A stretch of DNA of 7,713 nucleotides from Campylobacteraceae bacterium (lineage in GTDB: Bacteria > Campylobacterota > Campylobacteria > Campylobacterales > Sulfurovaceae). The notes beneath the pieces are model-generated. The model did not search any database and was not told the origin of the DNA. It was given only the letters and a program-made list of their open reading frames with translations. The DNA lies in NCBI GenBank assembly GCA_027083075.1, contig JALWQQ010000055.1:1-7713 (forward strand), written 5' to 3'. A program made the translations under genes and the position numbers. Shown one piece after another: positions 1-4,749 of this stretch. Numbering within the stretch: position 1 is the first letter of the stretch; every line of letters begins with the position of its first letter.

Positions 1-15
1 GTCCATCAGTGCCAT
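1..15 (-). CDS. Start of a further late gene, cut by the window edge
   Basis: An ATG on the minus strand follows directly after the TAG of the 59-residue gene, with no base between. Only five codons (M-A-L-M-D) are visible before the window ends. A second ATG lies three codons further on. The spacing matches the tight coupling of the neighbouring genes, so a real gene probably starts here. By position in a head module it could be another connector or tail gene, but nothing in five codons identifies it. Confidence 0.35.
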
Positions 16-195
16 CTATTTGCCTTTCTTGGGTAGCGCCTTGACCTCTACCTTTTGCGCCGCATACGCCTCTTTGATCTTTTTGTCGTCGGTATAGACA
101 ACCTCTGCGCCCTCCTCAACCCCGTCAAAAAAAGCGGGGTTGCGGTACGCGCCCTCAAGCCCTTCGATTTTCGTGTTGCTATAAATAAGCGTCAT
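16..195 (-). CDS. Small phage protein of unknown function, downstream of the capsid gene
   Basis: This is a 59-residue gene. The ATG at 195 is preceded by a strong AGGAGG ribosome site that overlaps the stop codon of the major capsid gene, so translation is probably coupled. The protein is hydrophilic, starts M-T-L-I-Y-S-N-T, has an aromatic patch (Y-R-N-P-A-F-F) around residues 17-23 and ends in a lysine-rich tail (K-A-L-P-K-K-G-K). There is no signal peptide or membrane segment. I do not recognise the family. Its place after the capsid gene would fit a small head accessory protein, such as a cement or joining factor, but this rests on position only. The reading frame and start are well supported; the function is not. 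Confidence 0.8.
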   Translation of the reverse strand: MTLIYSNTKIEGLEGAYRNPAFFDGVEEGAEVVYTDDKKIKEAYAAQKVEVKALPKKGK

Positions 196-206
196 TGCCT
201 ACCTCC

Positions 207-1136
207 TTATGCGATTGCCATCACGCCTGCGCCGTGTTTTTTGTCGCCGACGATCATAGCCCAGTTTGCCGACGCGCCAAGTGTGGCGTCGTTGGGGTTT
301 GCGCCCGCGCTTTGCGCGTAGCTGTAGCCTTTGACTTTCACCGTCAAGGCACCCTCGATGTGGATGCGATAGATCGCGTTTTCACCGCCCGTGACGATCT
401 CGCTTGTGATCAAGCGCTCTTCGGACTCCTCGACAACGATTGCGCCTTTGGTAAGCGCCAAGATTTTCTTGTTTGTGCCGTCATTGAGTGCGGGAGAGTC
501 GGTCACATAGGCTTTGCGCCCCATCGTAGCAGGTGTAGCTTGATAGAGCACGCCACTTGCAACGGTGTCGAAATTGCCCGCGATGCCCGCTTCATTGAGC
601 GCAAAGTAGGCAACGCTATCCATCACAAAGGCGTTCACGTCACCGAATGCGTCGCCCATGAGCGCCAATGTGCTATTGAGCGTCTTAAGATCAATTGTGC
701 CGCCTGCTGCGGTGTAGGTAGTACCGGTGCCAGCGCCGATCGCCGCTACGCCTGCGATAAGCGCTTTGTTGAGCATCTCAACCGTAACCGCACGACCCAA
801 ATCCTCGCCGATGCGCACCGCCAACGCGTCGGGGTTTTTGCCGTAGCGTTTGATGTCGGTAAGTTTATACTCAACATCTTTGTAGAAGTAGAGCTTCACG
901 CCTGTTTGGTTTGCGGTATTGAGCGTATCGGCTACCGCCGAATTATTTGCGTTGGGATCACGACGCTTCAGTCCACCCAAACTTGCAAAGCTAAGTTCCT
1001 CTTCAAAATCGCCCTTATGATACTTCGTCATCGGCGTGATCGCCCCGCCCGTACCTCTAAAAAAGTTGCGCGTGTTTTGCGCGATCTGCTCCGTAATGAT
1101 GGTTTCCATCACCTCGTTGTTGATTTCGATTGCCAT
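207..1136 (-). CDS. Major capsid protein (HK97-fold, probable gp13-like family)
   Basis: This is the 309-residue protein that would build the icosahedral shell. It has no N-terminal scaffold or delta domain, as expected when a separate scaffold gene lies next to it. Visible traits are a polar N-arm with an F-F-R-G-T-G-G-A-I turn (about 25-32), a strand region around K-L-Y-F-Y-K-D (81-87), a helix resembling the HK97 spine helix (E-D-L-G-R-A-V-T-V-E-M-L, 111-122), a glycine-rich insertion (132-146), V-M-D-S-V-A-Y-F (171-178), and the G-R-K-A-Y-V-T-D-S strand (206-214) typical of P-domain edges in such capsids. The ATG at 1136 follows the scaffold stop codon by one base, and its GGAGG lies inside the last codons of the scaffold gene. 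Family assignment is from pattern memory: capsid protein is near certain by context, the exact family less so. Confidence 0.88.
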   Translation of the reverse strand: MAIEINNEVMETIITEQIAQNTRNFFRGTGGAITPMTKYHKGDFEEELSFASLGGLKRRDPNANNSAVADTLNTANQTGVKLYFYKDVEYKLTDIKRYGKNPDALAVRIGEDLGRAVTVEMLNKALIAGVAAIGAGTGTTYTAAGGTIDLKTLNSTLALMGDAFGDVNAFVMDSVAYFALNEAGIAGNFDTVASGVLYQATPATMGRKAYVTDSPALNDGTNKKILALTKGAIVVEESEERLITSEIVTGGENAIYRIHIEGALTVKVKGYSYAQSAGANPNDATLGASANWAMIVGDKKHGAGVMAIA

Positions 1137-1137
1137 C

Positions 1138-1800
1138 TTAATCCTCCAAACTCAAATATGCTTCTTGTCCGTTTTGTTTGATGAACTCCGCCTTTTCCGC
1201 CGCGTTCATCTCGGACTTTTTCTTTCCTGCATACGACGTACCGCCGCCGTTTGCGCCGCTTCCGTTTTGCCCTGTGCTCTTGAGTAGATGCGGTTTTGCT
1301 TCAAAGAACTTTTTTACGCCGTCTTCAAGCGGCAAAAGCGCATCGCCCTCGCGGTACATCACGCCGCTTTCGCCCACTTCGACCGCACCTTTAAGCACCG
1401 TTGCTACGACTTCACTATCGATCACATCGAATTTGCCAAGCACGCCTCCGATCGCGTTTTCGATCGTCAGCTCTCGGTTTCGTGCTTCGATGTTCTCAAG
1501 CGTAGCCTTTAGCTTGTCTTTTTCCAAGCGCTCCGCCTCCAGCTGCTGCGCCAACTCCTGCTTGCCTTCCTCTTTCGCCTTTGCGATACGCTCGTCAAGG
1601 CTCTCAAGCTGCTTTTGCAACTCCTCTTTACTGCCCGTCACCTCTTCAAGCGCCTGTGAGAGCTCTTTTGCTTTGGCTCTATGCTTTGCGTTTTCGTCGC
1701 GTAGCTCTTTGAGCGCTTTAGAAACTTCACCGTCAAGCTCTTGCGCCACCTCTTGACTGATTTTGCCTGCCTCAAGCAGCTCTTTGATTTTGTCGAACAT
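1138..1800 (-). CDS. Capsid scaffold protein (GP20-like)
   Basis: This 220-residue protein should template assembly of the capsid protein encoded just downstream and then leave the procapsid. From about residue 2 to 115 it is a charged Lys/Glu/Gln/Leu coiled coil. A compact segment follows (about 116-175, with N-A-I-G-G-V-L-G and G-V-K-K-F-F-E-A-K-P-H-L-L). A Gly/Asn/Ser linker (about 176-190) then leads to a basic, helical C-terminus (K-K-K-S-E-M-N-A-A-E-K-A-E-F), the part that usually contacts the coat protein. There is no Ser-His protease motif, so it looks like pure scaffold. I chose the ATG at 1800, with GGAGG at 1810-1814 nine bases upstream. A longer frame to 1893 would add 31 residues (cysteines, hydrophobic stretch) unlike a scaffold and would swallow the divergent control region. 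Confidence 0.87.
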   Translation of the reverse strand: MFDKIKELLEAGKISQEVAQELDGEVSKALKELRDENAKHRAKAKELSQALEEVTGSKEELQKQLESLDERIAKAKEEGKQELAQQLEAERLEKDKLKATLENIEARNRELTIENAIGGVLGKFDVIDSEVVATVLKGAVEVGESGVMYREGDALLPLEDGVKKFFEAKPHLLKSTGQNGSGANGGGTSYAGKKKSEMNAAEKAEFIKQNGQEAYLSLED

Positions 1801-1838
1801 GTGTGCACACCTCCCGTGTTTGCACCATTGTGGCGCGC

Positions 1839-1873
1839 TTTTTTGACATTTTGTGGGTGAAGATGTCAAAAAA
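1839..1873. promoter_or_regulatory. Inverted repeat in the divergent gap (candidate operator)
   Basis: T6-GACAT at 1839-1849 is mirrored exactly by ATGTC-A6 at 1863-1873, with 13 bases between the arms. The gap between scaffold (minus) and connector (plus) must hold both promoters, so a symmetric site in the middle would suit a regulator controlling both. Each arm contains TTGACA reading inward, but no convincing TATAAT lies 16-18 bases beyond on either strand. In plus-strand RNA the stem can extend by one G-U and two A-U pairs, leaving the 7-base loop GUGGGUG. T comes before and A after the stem on both strands, the reverse of a terminator. Confidence 0.5.
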
Positions 1874-1906
1874 ACAAAAGAAAATAGCGTCAAAGGAGTT
1901 TTTGTA

Positions 1907-2224
1907 ATGGTCTATACCTACAATGACAAATTTATTGTCGATAGTATCGAGGCAACAGAACTTGAAGCGTACGAAGCGCAAGCGATTACCGATGTCGGCA
2001 AGCTCGGCATTACCGATACCGACTATGTAGAGCGATTGGTTATCGCCCGTGTCTACATGCTGGCAAGCGCGGCGCAAATAGAAAGCGACGGCATGAAGGA
2101 GAAATACGCCGTCTATGAAAAAGAGTACAAGCGTGCACTCGATGAGGCAATTTTGAGCGCAAAGAGCGAAGGCGGCATTAAAGATAGCGATACGGTGTGG
2201 ACGGTGAAGGTGGGCAGATCATGA
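1907..2224 (+). CDS. Probable head-tail connector (adaptor) protein
   Basis: This is a 105-residue protein and the first gene of the plus-strand block. It starts M-V-Y-T-Y-N and has an early loop-helix part (I-E-A-T-E-L-E-A-Y). The stretch R-L-V-I-A-R-V-Y-M-L-A-S-A-A-Q (about 43-57) and the charged helix after it (E-K-Y-A-V-Y-E-K-E-Y-K-R-A-L) resemble the helical bundle of gp6/gp15-type adaptors that sit under the portal. The ATG at 1907 has AAGGAG at 1893-1898, eight bases away. An in-frame ATG at 1853 would lie inside the inverted repeat and has no ribosome site. The stop codon overlaps the next start (ATGA), so the two are translationally coupled. The role is inferred from size, helix pattern and neighbours; short connector proteins diverge fast. 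Confidence 0.6.
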   Translation: MVYTYNDKFIVDSIEATELEAYEAQAITDVGKLGITDTDYVERLVIARVYMLASAAQIESDGMKEKYAVYEKEYKRALDEAILSAKSEGGIKDSDTVWTVKVGRS

Positions 2225-2598
2225 GCAAAGTGTACGACTACCTTCAGCAGTGCAAAGCCAAATTACAAACGATCCCCACTTTTCAAAGTGTGGCAATCGG
2301 GCTTGAGCGCGGCATCGGCTCAAAAGATGCGCCCTTTGCGCGTATCGTGCCAATCTCACATGAACCCGACGGCGTAGGCGCGACGCTTCGCTTGCAGGTA
2401 GTCTATGGCTGCGATACGAAAAACCGAGACTACGAACGGCTGCACGATCAATATTTCGCAACCGAAGAGGCGATCATCGAGGCGATGCAACGCGCGGGCG
2501 CGATGTGGGAGCGTACCGTTACCGACGAAGACGCCGTGCAAAACCTCAAAACCGCCGTAATTCTCTTTGTCTCTTCGGGGGTAGCGGCGCAATGTTAA
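2221..2598 (+). CDS. Probable tail terminator / neck protein
   Basis: This is a 125-residue protein overlapping the previous gene by four bases (ATGA). It starts M-S-K-V-Y-D-Y-L-Q-Q, an N-terminal helix as in tail terminator or tail-completion proteins. A strand-rich core (A-R-I-V-P-I-S, then L-R-L-Q-V-V-Y-G-C) is followed by a helix (R-L-H-D-Q-Y-F-A-T-E-E-A-I-I-E-A-M) and a final strand ending A-V-I-L-F-V-S-S-G-V-A. This alpha-beta order and length fit proteins that cap the tail tube and join it to the head. The start at 2221 is preferred over an in-frame ATG at 2197 because of the coupling with the upstream stop. The gene ends inside the start region of the gp10-like gene. Function is by shape and neighbourhood, not by a diagnostic motif. 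Confidence 0.55.
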   Translation: MSKVYDYLQQCKAKLQTIPTFQSVAIGLERGIGSKDAPFARIVPISHEPDGVGATLRLQVVYGCDTKNRDYERLHDQYFATEEAIIEAMQRAGAMWERTVTDEDAVQNLKTAVILFVSSGVAAQC

Positions 2599-3059
2599 AG
2601 GTCTCCATTAGCGGCGTAGGCGAAACGACCCTTGCGCTTGAACACTACTCGAAGAGGTTTCCAAAGCACCTTATCCGCCGACTTACGCACGAAGTACACG
2701 ACAAAGCGGTCAAAAACGCCGCCAAACATACCCGCACCGGAAGACTTGAGCACAACATTGCGCACCGCGTCAAGCATCTTACGGGCTATGTCTATGTCGA
2801 AGATAACGGCATGCTTGTAAGTTGGAAAGGCAAGCCGATCAATTACGCCGTCTTTGTCCATTTCGGCACCCGTCCGCATTGGATCTTCCCTAAAAGGCGC
2901 GCTGCCTTGCGGTGGCAAAAGGGCGATGTGTTTCATTTTGCCAAAGCGGTGCGCCGCCACCCGGGATACAAAGGAGACCCCTTTATGCACAACGCGGCAA
3001 AAGAGGTATTTAACAGACTCAATGAGATAGCAAAGGAGGTACACAATGCCGCACTCTAA
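2592..3059 (+). CDS. HK97 gp10-like tail completion / minor head-tail protein
   Basis: This is a 155-residue protein of the HK97 gp10-like type, which acts at head-tail joining. Family marks are H-T-R-T-G-R-L (about 46-52), which matches the common T-G-x-L segment, and Y-A-V-F-V-H-F-G-T-R-P-H-W-I-F-P-K (about 85-101), matching the diagnostic y-A-x-y-v-E-F-G-T-x-p-h-x-x-P-K pattern. A-L-R-W follows, then P-G-Y-K-G-D-P-F-M (about 125-133), near the usual C-terminal helix. It is Lys/Arg/His-rich. The ATG at 2592 overlaps the preceding gene by seven bases; a start at 2505 would add 29 arginine-rich residues translated from the shadow of the upstream gene. The 3' end overlaps the portal gene by 14 bases. 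Confidence 0.83.
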   Translation: MLKVSISGVGETTLALEHYSKRFPKHLIRRLTHEVHDKAVKNAAKHTRTGRLEHNIAHRVKHLTGYVYVEDNGMLVSWKGKPINYAVFVHFGTRPHWIFPKRRAALRWQKGDVFHFAKAVRRHPGYKGDPFMHNAAKEVFNRLNEIAKEVHNAAL

Positions 3060-4326
3060 ATGGAAGCTTGCCGTCGATGCCTATGAAGGTAGCGGCGGCT
3101 TTAGTAACGGCGGGTATATCGACAAATACCCGCGTGAAACCGACGAGAAGTACAAAGAGCGCCAAAAGGTCGCCTACTATCACAATATGTTTCGTCAGAA
3201 AGTGGCGCGTTATGTCGGCTACCTCTTTCGTGAGCGACCGACGCGCACCACATCAAGCAAACTCGTCAAACTCATCTTTGATGACGCGGACAAACGCGGC
3301 AATGCCATCGATGTCTTTATGGCAAGCTTCGCCGCACAAGCCAAAGTTCGCGGCTCTATGCTGCTGCTTGTAGATGCACCGAAAGAGCTGCCGCAAACGC
3401 TTGCGGAGCAGATCAAAAACCGTGACATTCCCTACTTCGTTCCGATTGAGCCTGAGCGCATCACAAAATACAAGCTTGATGCATTCGGACGTTTTGAGTT
3501 TGTAGAGTTTCGCGACACCATCGACGAGAGCACGATAGGCGAAGAACAAAAGCGCGAAGTTAGACGATATTACGATACTGTCGGCTGGCGCGTCTATGAG
3601 GGCGATGAGATTATCGAGCACGGCGAACACGGCTTAGGTGTTTGCCCCGTGCTTCAGTTTAGCGAAACAGGCACATTCCCAAGCATTGGAGAGTTTACAC
3701 AGATAGGTGACTTGGCAAAACGCCACTACAATCTCAAAAGTGAACTTGACGAGATACTGCGCTCTCAAACCTTTAGCCTACTTGCCATCAACGCTTCTGC
3801 GGCAAAAGATGTAGCGATCGATATCGGTACTGACAATGCCATCATGTACGGCAAAGATATGAACCCGCCGCAGTTTATCGCCCCGCCCGAAGCCCCCGCC
3901 AAGATTTACCAAGCCGAAATAGAGGCGATAGAGGCGGCGATAGATAAGATTGCTTACGATATCGACACTGGTAAATCAAAAGAGAGCGGTATTGCGTTGC
4001 AGATCAAGTTTCAAGGACTCAACGGCTCACTAAGCAACTTTGCAATGCGCCTGCAAGATTTGGAAGCACGCGCGTTTGATGTTGTATGTAGGTTTTTGCG
4101 TATTCCCAACGATGTAACGGTGCGCTATCCAACCGAGTTTAACATCGTTGATGTACAAAACGAAATCGCCGTGCTTGAGGGGATCAAATCGCTTGGATAC
4201 ACCCTGCCCGCTTATGAGAAAGCCAAGCTTGAGCGCATCGTCAAAACCGATTTGGGCGGCTTGAGTGAAGAAGAGATGAGCAAGATAAGCGGTGAGATAG
4301 AGGATGGGGTGAAGCAGGTCTTATAG
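3046..4326 (+). CDS. Portal protein (DUF4055 / SPP1-like type)
   Basis: This 426-residue protein would form the ring at the capsid vertex through which the terminase pumps DNA. The N-terminus has Y-K-E-R-Q-K-V-A-Y-Y-H-N (36-47) and K-V-A-R-Y-V-G-Y-L-F (52-61), typical of portals in which an early helix precedes the wing. G-S-M-L-L-L-V-D (103-110) and V-P-I-E-P-E-R-I-T (132-140) follow. L-K-S-E-L-D-E-I-L-R-S-Q-T-F (230-243) and the helix at 286-306 belong to the stem/crown part, and K-S-K-E-S-G-I-A-L (310-318) resembles the portal S-G-x-A motif. The start has the best ribosome site of the window (AAAGGAGGT at 3032-3040). It is the last gene of the plus block; its TAG ends one base before the stop of the opposing minus-strand gene. 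It is placed after the neck genes instead of after the terminase, which is unusual. Confidence 0.88.
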   Translation: MPHSKWKLAVDAYEGSGGFSNGGYIDKYPRETDEKYKERQKVAYYHNMFRQKVARYVGYLFRERPTRTTSSKLVKLIFDDADKRGNAIDVFMASFAAQAKVRGSMLLLVDAPKELPQTLAEQIKNRDIPYFVPIEPERITKYKLDAFGRFEFVEFRDTIDESTIGEEQKREVRRYYDTVGWRVYEGDEIIEHGEHGLGVCPVLQFSETGTFPSIGEFTQIGDLAKRHYNLKSELDEILRSQTFSLLAINASAAKDVAIDIGTDNAIMYGKDMNPPQFIAPPEAPAKIYQAEIEAIEAAIDKIAYDIDTGKSKESGIALQIKFQGLNGSLSNFAMRLQDLEARAFDVVCRFLRIPNDVTVRYPTEFNIVDVQNEIAVLEGIKSLGYTLPAYEKAKLERIVKTDLGGLSEEEMSKISGEIEDGVKQVL

Positions 4327-4327
4327 G

Positions 4328-4501
4328 CTATGCGTAAAGCTTGCTTGTCGATTTTTTCTGCTTGGTCTTTTGCATCCTTGCTGAGATTTCTTTTTTAGAT
4401 TTTTCAATCTCTTTTATCGAAAACTGACTTTCAGTCAATGCTTCACATGCTTCAAGTTTCTCTTTTTTGGACATTTTTGCAAACGGGCTCAATACTTCCA
4501 C
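4328..4501 (-). CDS. Small charged protein B, tandem relative of protein A; candidate immunity or cassette remnant
   Basis: This is a 57-residue gene with a GTG start at 4501 and AGGAGG at 4509-4514, seven bases upstream. Its first 14 residues (M-E-V-L-S-P-F-A-K-M-S-K-K-E) equal those of the gene at 4554-4748; the rest differs (E-A-C-E-A-L-T-E-S-Q-F-S, then a Lys-rich tail). It is hydrophilic and probably helical, with no membrane segment. A second in-frame ATG (residue 10) has no better ribosome site. It is the last gene of the minus block, downstream of the toxin-like MuF gene, and it faces the portal gene. It could be an immunity protein, a leftover from an earlier toxin cassette, or an unrelated head accessory. 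Reading frame and ribosome site are good; function is unknown. Confidence 0.65.
   Translation of the reverse strand: MEVLSPFAKMSKKEKLEACEALTESQFSIKEIEKSKKEISARMQKTKQKKSTSKLYA
4459..4500. repeat. Direct repeat copy 1 (42 bp)
   Basis: This 42-base stretch is identical to 4706-4747, at an offset of 247 bases in the same orientation. On the minus strand it encodes the shared N-terminus of the small gene starting at 4501. Weaker similarity continues upstream of the start through the ribosome site (GTTATA, GAGGAGG and a TAG in both copies), so the duplicated unit includes the translation start region. Confidence 0.92.
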
Positions 4502-4553
4502 TTCTAAGCCTCCTCTATAACACTTTTGCGTGAGAGACTAAATAAACCTTGCT

Positions 4554-4748
4554 TTAAGCAACTCTGCTTGTTTTATTTTTGAGTTTCTTTGTTGCTTTGT
4601 TTTTGTCTGAATCGATCTGTAAAATATCTCTCTTTTTATCTGCCTCGATAGTACTTTCATCTGCTAAATTTCTGCTATCGAGGTCGGCATACAAAAACTC
4701 TATTCTCTCTTTTTTGGACATTTTTGCAAACGGGCTCAATACTTCCAT
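4554..4748 (-). CDS. Small charged protein A directly after the MuF-toxin gene; candidate immunity protein
   Basis: This 64-residue gene has its ATG at 4748, one base after the stop codon of the MuF-ADP-ribosyltransferase gene. AGGAGG at 4755-4760 lies in the last codons of that gene, so the two are expected to be co-translated. The protein starts M-E-V-L-S-P-F-A-K-M-S-K-K-E, continues with an acidic part (L-Y-A-D-L-D-S-R-N-L-A-D-E-S) and ends in a Lys/Asn/Thr-rich tail. There is no signal peptide, membrane segment or known motif. Polymorphic toxin loci often keep the immunity gene right behind the toxin, so this is the best-placed candidate. It is however short and low in hydrophobic residues for an enzyme inhibitor. 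It could instead be a chaperone-like or virion accessory peptide. Confidence 0.7.
   Translation of the reverse strand: MEVLSPFAKMSKKERIEFLYADLDSRNLADESTIEADKKRDILQIDSDKNKATKKLKNKTSRVA
4706..4747. repeat. Direct repeat copy 2 (42 bp)
   Basis: Partner of the identical stretch at 4459-4500. This copy covers the first codons of small protein A, which starts with ATG where the other copy has GTG. One base outside the repeat (T at 4748 against C at 4501) makes that difference. Recombination between the copies would remove 247 bases and leave a single hybrid small gene. Confidence 0.92.
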
Positions 4749-4749
4749 G

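Noticed and set aside
195..1181. Long plus-strand open frame of 328 codons opposite the major capsid gene
   Set aside because: It is the antisense shadow of a well-supported capsid gene: Cys/Arg/His-rich with no domain pattern, and it crosses the scaffold-capsid junction.
1178..1756. Serine-rich plus-strand open frame opposite the scaffold gene
   Set aside because: The Ser/Phe/Ala richness is what the complement of a Lys/Glu coiled-coil gene gives. It has no ribosome site and no recognisable protein.
1843..1871. Classic sigma70 promoters from the two TTGACA boxes in the repeat
   Set aside because: At 16-18 bases from each box I find only TCAAAA-like sequence in place of TATAAT on both strands, so I do not call promoters.
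1839..1873. Reading the T-rich/A-rich inverted repeat as a transcription terminator
   Set aside because: On either strand the T-run precedes the stem and the A-run follows it, the opposite of an intrinsic terminator, and the stem is AT-rich. Its place between divergent genes also argues against a terminator.
1801..1893. Longer scaffold start (31 more residues)
   Set aside because: The extra residues are unlike a scaffold N-terminus, the ATG at 1893 has no suitable ribosome site, and the extension would cover the inverted repeat. The ATG at 1800 has GGAGG at proper spacing.
2505..2591. Upstream extension of the gp10-like protein
   Set aside because: The added 29 residues are an arginine-rich translation of the overlapping terminator-like gene in another frame. 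The start at 2592 fits the family length.
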